Position numbers and translations under genes: made by a program
DNA from: Nitrospira sp.
GTDB taxonomy: Bacteria; Nitrospirota; Nitrospiria; Nitrospirales; Nitrospiraceae
Length of the DNA stretch: 64,000 nt
Direction of reading: 5' to 3'
NCBI GenBank assembly: GCA_036984305.1
Contig: BQWY01000001.1
Coordinates: forward strand, 744,001-808,000
Notes under the pieces: model-generated
Databases searched by the model: none
Told to the model about the DNA's origin: nothing
The model's input: only the letters and a program-made list of their open reading frames with translations
Shown: in pieces, positions 47,254 to 56,800 of the stretch
Layout: the number at the start of each line of letters is the position of its first letter
Position numbering within the stretch: position 1 is the stretch's first letter

Positions 47254-49512
47254 TCAGGGTTGGACCAGAATCGAGACGGTGGCAGCCGTCCAATCTCCTG
47301 ATGCTGGAGCGGGTCTGACGTGTGAAGATTCGGTTGCTGGCGTCGCCGTGTTCGTGGCGGCTGTTGTGGAAGACGGGCTGAGTGGTGTGCTCGGAGACTC
47401 GGGCACCTGAGTGGCGGGCCCCGCACTGGCGGCTGAAAGATTGGGAGGGGTGCTCAAGACGGGAGCGACCGTGCCGGTCGGTCTTTCGTTGACCACGATG
47501 AATCCTCGGCTCGCCACCGCCGTCAATCCGCTTCGCACACTCTCCAACGGGGATGGTCCCATCCCCGGCTGACTCACGCCTGTCGCACCAGCAGCGGGCT
47601 GCCCCGATCGGCTGAGCTGGCTTCGAATCAATTCTGCCGTTTCCAAGTTGGCGGTCAGAAATACGCGGATCGTATCCTCGCCTGCCGGAGGAGTGTAATC
47701 CCAAAAAAATCCCGCTCGGTTTCCAGGCGTCAAACTATCCGGTATCAACACGGGTTGTCCTGCAGAGATTTTTCCCTCCGGATAAAAATCTGACTGTTGA
47801 TGGTCGGTGGGAAAGAGAGTATTGACCCGACCCTCCGAATCCACATCGACGATGGTCAGATAGCCTTCGGTGTCCGATTCGATTTCCAGCTGGAGGCTAT
47901 TTTCGGGCAGCCGCGTTTCGCCAGGCTTGCGGATTCGGTAGAGGGCCGGGTGTGTATCTGCGACGACGGCGATCCCACGAGCGAGGCGCGCCGGAGTCGG
48001 TCGTGCCACCTTCACCGTCACGCGAATGCGTGAGTTGGGATTGTCGAGTGACATCAATTCCGAGGTCGCGGCTGAACGCGAGATGATCCGAGCCAATTCA
48101 TCCGACCACCGGGCGTCCTTGAGCGAGAGCGAAGCGACCACAGCGCTGCCGTCGGCGCTGTAGACTCGAAGCGTGTGATCGGTGGATTCCAGAAGGAAGC
48201 GGGCGAATTCGTGCTCTCCAACAAAATCGACGGTGCCGGCTTTCAACTCCAATTCGCGAGTCAGGCGCGCGCGTATGGGCTGGGGCGTACCCAACCAGCG
48301 AATCGGTACTCGAGCATCCCGTCCGGTCAGTACGGCGATCGCGCGTGAGCCGTTCAACACGGGCGGTGCTTCTTCGCTCAGTCTCGCCAGAGCATCTTTC
48401 CCGGTCTTCTCAGTCACCGTCGCCGTTGCCACCATGCCGGTCGGGGCAAACGTCGTCTCGCCAGGCGGGTAAATGGCCCATACGGAACCGGGGGTGGCGC
48501 CAAACAGAGGGCCGTTGAGTAGGAGGATCTGGCGATCGTTGCCGGGACGTACTTCAATCCATGCTGTACGTGAGGCCGGAGACGAGTCGGTTGCTGTCGA
48601 GGCCGGATTCCCGAATAAGGGCGATTCAAGCAACTGGGGTGGCGCTTCCAACTGAGGTTCCGGCATCGAAGGCCGTCCGAAATGGGCTTGAATTCGCTTG
48701 AGCTCCTGCTCGACTCCCGAAAACACCTCCCGCGGGGTGACACTCGGACTGGCGCTGCGGAGGCTCTTGGACAAGGCGTACGAAAAGAAGCCATGGTACC
48801 GTCCTTCCACCGGACCATCGAGTGCTTGTTCATGGGCGGCCGCTCCTGTCATGAGAATGTGGCGTTGTGCCTGGAGTGGCACGACTTGACGGGACGTGAC
48901 GGCGGGACGATAGAGGTGCATGCGGGTGTCTTGAGGAACGGAACGAACCCGAATGTCAACGGATCGTGTCGCCGTGCCGGAGTGGCACGAGTCAAGGACA
49001 ATCAAGACGTGCCGGGCGCGTAGCCGGGCAAACACGACTTCGAGTTCGTCATCGGTGATATCCGGCACTCTGCCGGTTCGACCGTCCTGTGGAACCAGAG
49101 TTTCGTCGAGACCGTCCTCCTCGTCCCCGTTCAGGTCCGGCACCTGAGATCCGTGCCCGGAATAATGGATGTACACGGCGTCGTTGGGACCCGTCTCACG
49201 GACCAACTGTTCCAGGGCGTTGAATATGCCTGCGCGCGTGGCGTGTTCGTCGAGCACGGTCACGACATGCTCTTCCTTGAAACCCCATTGCTGGATCAGG
49301 CTCTGTCGCATGACTGCGACGTCATTCAGGCTGCCGTTGAGTCGTGGGACCGCCTGGTACTTGTTGATCCCGAAGAGCAGCGCGCGTCGTTCTCCGTTGT
49401 GACCGGAATCGGAGAGGGCGGCTCCGGGAGTGCCTAAACTGACGATGGTCAGAAGGATCAGTGTGAGGCATGCGATGAAAACAGCCTGGTCACCAATCCG
49501 GTGGGACGTCAT
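47254..49512 (-). CDS. Exported orthocaspase (peptidase C14) with C-terminal DUF4384 domain
   Basis: 752 aa. A signal peptide (AVFIACLTLILLTIVSLG) precedes a caspase-like domain: RRALLFGINKYQ, catalytic H120 in YSGHGSQ, the metacaspase-type GDEEDGLDETLVP segment and catalytic C176 in DSCHSG. Residues about 490-640 fit DUF4384 (GYLTIVDVDSEGRVNTLFP, IRVFLTANLETAELI), followed by about 100 residues rich in Pro, Ser, Thr and Ala. A protease cutting after Arg/Lys outside the cytoplasm is expected from the family; the target is unknown. ATG 49512 has AGGAG 8 nt upstream and is preferred to ATG 49518. Third gene of the sigma/anti-sigma operon. Confidence 0.85.
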   Translation of the reverse strand: MTSHRIGDQAVFIACLTLILLTIVSLGTPGAALSDSGHNGERRALLFGINKYQAVPRLNGSLNDVAVMRQSLIQQWGFKEEHVVTVLDEHATRAGIFNALEQLVRETGPNDAVYIHYSGHGSQVPDLNGDEEDGLDETLVPQDGRTGRVPDITDDELEVVFARLRARHVLIVLDSCHSGTATRSVDIRVRSVPQDTRMHLYRPAVTSRQVVPLQAQRHILMTGAAAHEQALDGPVEGRYHGFFSYALSKSLRSASPSVTPREVFSGVEQELKRIQAHFGRPSMPEPQLEAPPQLLESPLFGNPASTATDSSPASRTAWIEVRPGNDRQILLLNGPLFGATPGSVWAIYPPGETTFAPTGMVATATVTEKTGKDALARLSEEAPPVLNGSRAIAVLTGRDARVPIRWLGTPQPIRARLTRELELKAGTVDFVGEHEFARFLLESTDHTLRVYSADGSAVVASLSLKDARWSDELARIISRSAATSELMSLDNPNSRIRVTVKVARPTPARLARGIAVVADTHPALYRIRKPGETRLPENSLQLEIESDTEGYLTIVDVDSEGRVNTLFPTDHQQSDFYPEGKISAGQPVLIPDSLTPGNRAGFFWDYTPPAGEDTIRVFLTANLETAELIRSQLSRSGQPAAGATGVSQPGMGPSPLESVRSGLTAVASRGFIVVNERPTGTVAPVLSTPPNLSAASAGPATQVPESPSTPLSPSSTTAATNTATPATESSHVRPAPASGDWTAATVSILVQP

Positions 49513-49581
49513 CGTCATTGCTCCTGGTCCTCCGTGTGAAAAGGCTCGGCTACACGTGAGTCGTATCGGACTGGTTTGCGT

Positions 49582-50271
49582 TCATGGGTTTGCCCGCTCG
49601 GCCAATTCGACCACATTGCTCCGAGCTCGCAACACAGCCATCGATTGGTCCAGGGTTGCAGGATCGCCTCCCGGAAGCAGGACCATGTACCGACCATCCG
49701 GGCGCGGACCGTCGATAATCCGACCATGGACGTTTCCCAAGAGCGTTCGAATCTGATCCGCGGTGGTGTTGGCGTTGAACACGACTATCACCCGCGTTCC
49801 TTGGGGTGGAATACCTCGCTCCACCACCTCACCACCTGGCCCGGAAGCGGGTTGCGCCGGTGCATGGACACTGACCCACCACAGGAGTCCGGCCTGCAAC
49901 GCGATCAACACCGTTGCGAATGCGGGCACCCAGCGCGGACGAAGGAGGTTCCGAAACCACTCCTCCACGATATCGGTCGTACTCCGTGTCCGTCGTTGGG
50001 ACGGTTCCCTGGTAGGCATGGCGGCCGCCTTGACCTTGGACAGGATTGCCGGCATCAGATCGCGCGGTGGGGGCGCCTGTTCCGTATAGGCCGATCTCAG
50101 AAGATCCCGTTGCTGCGTCAGTTCGGCCAGTTCTTCCCGGCAGAGGGCGCACGATTCCACATGGATTCGCACGCGATCGCGCTCTTCAGGCGAGAGCCTG
50201 TCGGTCACGAACCAGGGGAGCAACAGGGCCGACTCGTGAACGCCGAGCTCGGATGGCGACGGTTCGCTCAT
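49582..50271 (-). CDS. Zinc-finger anti-sigma factor with propeptide-like outer domain
   Basis: 229 aa. The zinc-binding anti-sigma motif H-x3-C-x2-C is H37/C41/C44 (HVESCALC). A single membrane segment lies at about residues 114-134, and the remaining 95 residues would be periplasmic. That part (VIVVFNANTTADQIRTLL...GRYMVLLPGGD) resembles the subtilase propeptide / inhibitor I9 fold, an inference by eye. It overlaps the sigma gene by 4 nt (ATGA), so it should hold that sigma factor inactive at the membrane until a signal arrives. Confidence 0.85.
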   Translation of the reverse strand: MSEPSPSELGVHESALLLPWFVTDRLSPEERDRVRIHVESCALCREELAELTQQRDLLRSAYTEQAPPPRDLMPAILSKVKAAAMPTREPSQRRTRSTTDIVEEWFRNLLRPRWVPAFATVLIALQAGLLWWVSVHAPAQPASGPGGEVVERGIPPQGTRVIVVFNANTTADQIRTLLGNVHGRIIDGPRPDGRYMVLLPGGDPATLDQSMAVLRARSNVVELAERANP

Positions 50272-50861
50272 GGCAATTCCGCTTGCAGTTGCATCCGTTC
50301 CAACTCCCGCTTCAGGTGCTGTTTGGCGTAGAACACACGCGTCTTCACCGTGTTGATCGGTACGTGCGTGAGTTCCGCGATTTCTTCGTAGGATAATTCT
50401 TCGAAGAATACCATGCGCAGGGCCTCCTGATGTTCCACGCTCAATCGGGCCAGCGCGGTACGCGTGAGGGTCCCGAGGCGCAGGCTTTGTGCGGCGTCGG
50501 CGGGGCCGCCGGCCCGATCCGGAAGGTCGGCCGCCTCGTCGATGGGGATCGTGTGTTCGATTGGTCTGCTCAAGCGACGCACCGCATCCAAGGCCTTGTG
50601 TCGGGCAATGCCGAAAATCCAGGTCGAGGGCCGGGATGAACTCCGGAACGAGGCGGCACTGTTCCAGACCGCCAACATGACGTCTGTGACGAGCTCCTCC
50701 AGCGTCGCTTCGTTCTGGACCAACGTTCGGATGTAGTGATACAGTCGCCGCTCATAAAGACGGTAGAAGACCTCGAACGCGCGCGTATCACCTCCCGCGA
50801 TCCGGCGGATGAGATCAAGCTCATCCGGTGACGTGGGGTGTGTCGAGTTCTGGGGAGACAG
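50268..50861 (-). CDS. ECF (RpoE-like) RNA polymerase sigma factor
   Basis: Sigma-2 region (DTRAFEVFYRLYERRLYHYI to WIFGIARHKALDAVRR) and sigma-4 helix-turn-helix (LSYEEIAELTHVPINTVKTRV) are both clear. The natural N terminus would be just before SPQNSTHPTSPDELDLIRRI. No ATG or GTG exists there; CTG 50861 is preceded by AAGGAGG with 8-nt spacing and gives 197 aa, the usual ECF length. TTG 50882 and the distant TTG 51062 (264 aa) are in frame but have no Shine-Dalgarno. It heads the operon with the anti-sigma factor and a caspase. Confidence 0.85.
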   Translation of the reverse strand: MSPQNSTHPTSPDELDLIRRIAGGDTRAFEVFYRLYERRLYHYIRTLVQNEATLEELVTDVMLAVWNSAASFRSSSRPSTWIFGIARHKALDAVRRLSRPIEHTIPIDEAADLPDRAGGPADAAQSLRLGTLTRTALARLSVEHQEALRMVFFEELSYEEIAELTHVPINTVKTRVFYAKQHLKRELERMQLQAELP

Positions 50862-50995
50862 GGTTCGAACCTCCTTGGCCAAGGAGTTGGCGGGGGCCCT
50901 CGTTCGGCGGATAGCATAGCCCAAGCGATCAAGAAAATGCGAGGATACCTTGCGGCTGCAGCGCGTAGGCCTTGGTCCAGCCCGGCGTTGCGCCG

Positions 50996-51025
50996 TTGAC
51001 GTGAGCGTTCGGAGGGCCGTAGAGT
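50996..51025 (+). promoter_or_regulatory. Putative promoter of the DUF4384 lipoprotein gene
   Basis: TTGACG (50996-51001), 18 nt, TAGAGT (51020-51025), about 52 nt before ATG 51084 in the divergent gap shared with the sigma operon. I could not find a convincing minus-strand promoter in that gap. Confidence 0.4.
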
Positions 51026-51083
51026 AATGAACCTTCCCATAAGCTCGAGCGACTGACCGCAAGAATCAAGCGGAGGGCGTTCT

Positions 51084-52724
51084 ATGACACCGGCACACAC
51101 ACGGCTGGGGGGTAGATATAAGGAAGGTCTCACCACATCGAGTGCGCTCGTCTTTCTCTTGATCTCCGGTTGTGCCGCAGCTATCCCCTTCATGATCGGT
51201 CCCGCCATCGAATTTGCACGTAATCTGCTCGTTACTTCGAATTCCAACTATGGGAAAAAATATTCGGCAGACGTCAATACGCTCGTCATGGGGTTAGCTC
51301 GACCCTACGTGGCGACGCCGTATCCGTTGCGGCCACCGCCGGCAATGGCAAATCCCTCCCAAGGGGTCCCGTATGGCGGCACTGCCCAGGGCTTTGTCGA
51401 TCCGAACAATCCCCAAGGTTATTCCCAAGCCGGGGTCTACCCGGGCGGTGCAGCCCAACCCTATGGCGCGCCGCCTTACGGAGCTGCGCCGGGTTTGAAC
51501 TCAATGGGGTACTCGGCCGGAGACCCGCAGTATCAATACGGATTGCAGCAGGGTGTCTACGGTGCGCAGGGCGGTTATGGGTATCAGCAGGGGGCGTATG
51601 GCGGGTATCAAGCTCAAGGACAAGCTGCTTACGGAGGCGGATACCCAGGTACCGGTGTGCCCTATGGCACCATGCCCAACATGGGCATGCAAGGCATGCA
51701 GCCTCAACAGGCGTACCCGCTCGGGTCGGCTCCCGCGTACCCGCAGGGCCAGGGTTATGGGAGCCCAGGCGATCCCAATGTAATGGCGGGCACCGCGCCA
51801 GGGGGGTACCCACCCACGCAATACCAAGCGAATCCGTATCCCTCCGGCCAGTATCAAGCGCAATCCCCCTACCAGATGCAGCCCGGCCAGATGCAGCCCG
51901 GGATGGTGGGACAAGGGATGCCGATGGATTCCACTCAAATGCCTCCTGCGGTCGCGCAGGGAGGATATGCACCTCCCCAGTATCAGGCACCGCCGCTGGG
52001 TCAAGGCGGGGGGGTCGCCGGGAGCGGAATGATGCCCATTGCAGCCACCCCGCAGATGGTGCCGGGCGGGTATAACAGCGGAGCGGCATTCGGATTTCGT
52101 GGGGCTGACGGTACCGACACGGGCAAAGTCGCGGCGATGGCGCCGATTGAATTGGATGTGGCACTTGTGAAGCAGGTGACGACGCCCGATGGCACACGCG
52201 TTGCGGCGGTCCAGGATGGCGAGGTGTTGCATGACGGCGGCGGTAACCCTCTGGCTGGCGACCGCTTCAAGGTTGTCTTCCGCACGAATTGTGTCTGCTA
52301 TGTCTATGTCGTTTCGGTTGACGGTTCCGGATGGGTGCAACGCGTCTATCCAGCTCCCGGTTCTCAGGGAGGCAATCCGGTGGCCGCCAATCAGGAGTTC
52401 GCCTTCCCGGTAGGTAGCCAGTGGTTGAGTCTCGATCAGACCAAGGGGATCGAGACCTATTTCTTCGTGGCCTCGCCAGGACCACGGCCGGATTTGGAGG
52501 AAGCACTAAATCGCTTGGAGCAGCATGAACGCCCAACCGGAGCGATCGTCGCGAAAGTGGACGAGCCGGCCGTGATCCCCGCTGGGTTCGGGGCCAAAGG
52601 ACAGGGGCTACAGGCGATGGTGACCCGAGACGCGGAAGCTCCTGCCTACGTCGTGCCGATCAGCTATCAGGCAGGAGGGCCTGGAGAGGATGTGCGGGTT
52701 ACTCGCTGGTTCCGTCATGAGTAA
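51084..52724 (+). CDS. DUF4384 lipoprotein with a Gly/Tyr/Pro/Gln-rich low-complexity region
   Basis: 546 aa. The N terminus ends in a lipobox (LLISGC, C30). Residues about 78-340 are low complexity, built from irregular PYG, GYP, QYQ and MQPG units, resembling prion-like or spider-silk-like sequence and probably disordered. The C-terminal 190 residues fit DUF4384 (FRTNCVCYVYVVSVDGSGWVQRVYP). The same domain closes the divergent caspase, tying the two genes together. The distance to the next gene is negative (8-nt overlap). Confidence 0.8.
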   Translation: MTPAHTRLGGRYKEGLTTSSALVFLLISGCAAAIPFMIGPAIEFARNLLVTSNSNYGKKYSADVNTLVMGLARPYVATPYPLRPPPAMANPSQGVPYGGTAQGFVDPNNPQGYSQAGVYPGGAAQPYGAPPYGAAPGLNSMGYSAGDPQYQYGLQQGVYGAQGGYGYQQGAYGGYQAQGQAAYGGGYPGTGVPYGTMPNMGMQGMQPQQAYPLGSAPAYPQGQGYGSPGDPNVMAGTAPGGYPPTQYQANPYPSGQYQAQSPYQMQPGQMQPGMVGQGMPMDSTQMPPAVAQGGYAPPQYQAPPLGQGGGVAGSGMMPIAATPQMVPGGYNSGAAFGFRGADGTDTGKVAAMAPIELDVALVKQVTTPDGTRVAAVQDGEVLHDGGGNPLAGDRFKVVFRTNCVCYVYVVSVDGSGWVQRVYPAPGSQGGNPVAANQEFAFPVGSQWLSLDQTKGIETYFFVASPGPRPDLEEALNRLEQHERPTGAIVAKVDEPAVIPAGFGAKGQGLQAMVTRDAEAPAYVVPISYQAGGPGEDVRVTRWFRHE

Positions 52725-53607
52725 TGCACTCCGGATCGGTTCGTGTCTGCTGGCGGTGCTGCTGACGATCCCGCCTCCGGCAGCGGCACAATTCTTCCCG
52801 CCGCGCAAACCCTCTCCGCAGACTCCCACTTCGCCCACGCCGTCAACAGTAGTCCCCCAATCCCCGCCTGGAACGGGTGGTGGGCTCCAGGGACAGACCA
52901 AAATCGTGCCGTTCAGTGCCTTGATGGGTGGCGACTTCACCAAGTCGTTCATCGAAGTGAGCAATTTACGCAGTCCCATGGATTCGCATTTCGTCCTGGG
53001 GCCCGCCCTCCAGGGGCACTTCATGCTGGACAAGCATGAGGTGTCCGTCATGAACGGGCAACGGGCCTACTTCCATCTCAACGGTCTATCGAACCCTCCA
53101 GTCGTCTCGACGGTTGGAACGGAACTTCGATTCCAATTCACCTTTCCGACGATCAGCGTGAAGGGCTATTATAAAGACTATACGCCAGCCGGTGATTCGG
53201 CCATCCCCGATCTGACGATCGAGAAGGGGGAAGTCGAAATCTACCTGACGCCGGGGATCAATCAGCAAGGCCTCCCCATCTATCAATCCGCACGCGTGGT
53301 GTTCATCGGCTCGTTGCGGCAGCCTGACTCGTGCGGGGTGTGGTTCGATGTGATTTTCCGCCTCAACGTGTGCGATGCCGTCAGTACCTACCTGAATCAG
53401 GTTAAACCGGCGATTCAGGACGGGGTACGCGACGCCATGCACCAGCAACAGACGAGAATGCAATTCGATCAGACTGCCTGGCAGTATTTGCGCACCATGC
53501 TGTTGACCCTCCCGGGACTTCCACCGTTCCCCCCCCAGACTCAGATCCAAATCCTAGACGCTCGCTTCCAGGGCACCGATTACTCCGTGCGGTACCTGCC
53601 GCGGTAG
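52717..53607 (+). CDS. Secreted protein of unknown function
   Basis: 296 aa from ATG 52717, which overlaps the lipoprotein gene by 8 nt. A signal peptide (IGSCLLAVLLTIPPPAAA) is followed by a roughly 40-residue Pro/Thr/Ser linker, then a beta-rich domain without motifs I recognise (VPFSALMGGDFTKSF, GVWFDVIFRLNVCDAV). Two cysteines may form a disulphide. Co-transcription with the DUF4384 lipoprotein suggests a shared envelope role. Confidence 0.75.
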   Translation: MSNALRIGSCLLAVLLTIPPPAAAQFFPPRKPSPQTPTSPTPSTVVPQSPPGTGGGLQGQTKIVPFSALMGGDFTKSFIEVSNLRSPMDSHFVLGPALQGHFMLDKHEVSVMNGQRAYFHLNGLSNPPVVSTVGTELRFQFTFPTISVKGYYKDYTPAGDSAIPDLTIEKGEVEIYLTPGINQQGLPIYQSARVVFIGSLRQPDSCGVWFDVIFRLNVCDAVSTYLNQVKPAIQDGVRDAMHQQQTRMQFDQTAWQYLRTMLLTLPGLPPFPPQTQIQILDARFQGTDYSVRYLPR

Positions 53608-53779
53608 GCTCTAGCTCGTGCGGCGCGGTGATCCTGCACCATCTGGCCCATGCCTCAGGATTAGCCCCGCAAGGTAGGCACGGTCCGAACCCTGCCGGCT
53701 CGGTCCCGACCGCGCTTGAACTATTTCCGGTCAACCCACGACCTACTGCCATGTCTACGTAGCAAGGATTAGCCTGGCC

Positions 53780-53809
53780 TTGACAGACTGAGGATCGCGC
53801 AGATACCGT
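53780..53809 (+). promoter_or_regulatory. Promoter upstream of the WD40-caspase gene
   Basis: TTGACA (53780-53785), 18 nt, TACCGT (53804-53809). Transcription would start near 53816, downstream of ATG 53811, which supports ATG 53856 (with GAGGCAGG before it) as the true start. Confidence 0.5.
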
Positions 53810-53855
53810 TATGGCCCTTTCCCAGACTCACTCCGAGGGTGTGAGGCAGGCTCGG

Positions 53856-56800
53856 ATGCGACGCAGCGGGCATCACAACACGCACGCATCTCGGTGGCGC
53901 CCGCCGATCGCCGCGCGTAAGTCGCTCGCCTGGTTGCGTCATCTCGGTCTCTGTCTACTTACATTGGCCGCGCTCGTTCTTTCCCCTACGCAGCAGGGAG
54001 GAGCGGATTCGGCCGTGACGGCCCCTCGTGAGTTGGTGGGTCACAAGAACGAAGTCTTTGCCGTCGTCTTTTCCGAGAACGGACAGTTGCTCGCGTCGGC
54101 CGGAGGCGACCAGCTTATACGTCTTTGGGATCCCGCGACGGGTCGTGCACTCAAAGAGTTGCGCGGGCACCACGGAGCCGTCCATACGCTGGCGTTTTCG
54201 CCGGATGGACGTACGCTCGCGTCTGGGGGCAAGGATGGCACCATCCGATTCTGGGATATCCCCGGAGGGATCGAACGGAACACCATCAGCACCACGTTCG
54301 GCGGCGTTCGTGCGTTGGCATATGCGCCGGACGGGCGCCTCCTGGCCTCGGGTGGCGATGACGGAAGCGTGCGCTTCTGGAATCTCGAAACCAAGAAAGT
54401 GCAACGCGCCGTCCGTGGGAGCTTTGGCATCAGCTACGGGATGCGGTTCACTGCCGATGGCCGTCAACTGGCCACGGCCAACAGCGATGGAAAGGTTCAT
54501 CTTTGGGAGGTGTCGACGGGACTCCAGCGTGCGACGTTGGCCGGCAGCATTGGAGCTGTCCGTGACGCGGCCTTCTCGCCGGATGGCCGATGGGTGGCAG
54601 GTGCCGGGAATGACGGGGACATTCGCCTTTGGGACGCGGGTTCCGGGGAGGAGCACCTCCGCCTGAGCGGGCATCGCGGCGAAGTCTATGCGATTGAGTT
54701 TTCACGAGATGGCCGATCGCTGGTTTCTGGCGGAGCAGATGGGACCATCCGCGTGTGGGACGTCGCCACCGGGCGCGAGCGATTCGCGCTGGCCGGTCAT
54801 AAGGGGCCGGTCTGGTCCGTGACGATATCGCCGGACGGGCTGGTCGTGGCTTCGGGAGGCCGCGACCGGATGGTCCGTGTTCAGCCCAGCATGCCGGTGG
54901 CGCTGAGCGCCTCACTGGCCGACAAGATCAAGCAACACGGCGACGAAATCGGCGCGCCGCCGTCCCCACCGCCGCTCCCCGAGGCTGAGCTAGCCCTCAG
55001 CCCGGTCGAAGTCAAGGCTGGCGGGACACTCACCCTAAAGCTGACGGTGACCAACAAGGGGAAGGGTCCGCTCTATCGCATGCAGGCGACGACGAAGAGT
55101 TCCGACACGCTGTTCAACGGCCATCGATTTTACCTGGGGAAAATTGATGCCGGTCACGCGTCGACAGACTCGCTCATGCTCAGAGTCCCATCAGACCGGC
55201 CCGATGGGGAAGCGCCGTTCGAGCTGCTGTACGAAGAATACAATGGCTTCGTCCCTCCGCCGACGCAGGCAGTGGTCTCGCTCAAGGGACTCCCTCGACC
55301 GCGATTTGCCTACACGTACCAAGTGGTGGACGACGGCAGCGGGCAATCCGTCGGCAACGGAGACGGGCGCGTGCAAACAGGCGAGGCGGTCGATCTTCTA
55401 TTGACCATCAAGAACGTCGGCGCCGTCTTGGCTCAGAACACGACGGTGGAACTGACACCTCCGCACACACCCGGACTACGGCTCGATCGTTCGACGCTCT
55501 CATTTGGTCCGCTCCAGCCGGAGCAAACCAAAAGTGTCCGAGTCAATCTGTTTGTCCCTCACGATCAGAAAGAACCTGAGATTCCGCTACGACTCCTCAT
55601 CAGGGAGCGATCGATGAACGTGTTTTTGGATGACACGGTCGGTCTCCAGGTCGACCATCGGCCGCCTCCCGCGATCACGGTGCTCAATAAGCGTGTCCTG
55701 GTCAGCAAGCCATCGGTGACGATTTACAGCGGCGCAGGCGTCGAGACGCCGGTGTTGGCCTCGGCGACGCAGGGGCAGTCACTCGCCATCAGCGGCGAAC
55801 TCGGAGAGTGGTATCGTGTCCAAATCTCCGAATCAGAACGGGGATGGATTCCCCGGAGCCAGGTGGCGGAGGCCGCGGAACCCCCGCCAGGCGAGATGCC
55901 GGTTCCGGTGGTGGTAAGCGCTCCTGTGGTGAAGCTCTTTCAAAAGGCACCTCCGGTGATTGCATTGGCGGGGATTGTCGACAATGCCGAGGTCAGTGCC
56001 GACCGAATTTTTCTGTCGGGCGCAGTCGCGAGCGAGCGCGGCGTGGCGAAGCTAGAAATTCGTGTGAACGATCAGCTCGTCACGCAGCGCGGCGGCCGGG
56101 GAGTCGCGGTCGTGCCCGACGACCCGGGTCCGACGACGAACTTCAATTTCGCCGAACGAGTGCCGCTTCAAGAGGGCAAGAACGTCATCCTCGTCACGGC
56201 TGTGGATCATGACAACCTCTCGGCGAGCCGCACGTTGCGTGTGAACCGGACGGTCGATCGCGGCAAGATCTGGGCGGTCGTGGTCGGAATCTCCAGATAC
56301 AAGGCTGTGCAGCCGCTGCGCTATGCCGACCGCGACGCCATGGCGTTTCAAGAGTATGTCACCGAGCACCTCGGCGTGACCAAGGACAGGTTGATGCTTC
56401 TTCTGAATGAAGAGGCGACATTGACCAACCTCAAGCGCACATTGGGTACCGAACTCAAACGCAAAGCCGGAGAGAAGGACACCGTCCTGATCTACTATGC
56501 CGGCCATGGCGCTCCCGAAGCCGATGCCTCGTCGGCTGACGAGGACGGCTTAGAGAAGTACATCGTCCCGTACGATGCCGATCCCAAGGACCTGTACACG
56601 ACGGGGTTGCCCATGCGGGAGGTGGAAACGATTTTCAACCGTCTGGCACCCGAGCGGGTCATTTTCATCAGCGATTCCTGTTACAGCGGTGCCACAGCCG
56701 GTCGGACGTTTGCCACGGCTTCACGACGGGCCGTGGTGTCCGATGCCTTCATGACCCGCTTGTCGAAGGGTAAGGGTCGCGTCGTGTTGAGCGCGAGCAA

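Noticed and set aside
50855-50900. tRNA-like T-arm (GGTTCGAACC) in the sigma operon leader
   Set aside because: The flanking bases do not form a 5-bp T stem or a cloverleaf; it is only a palindrome next to the Shine-Dalgarno.
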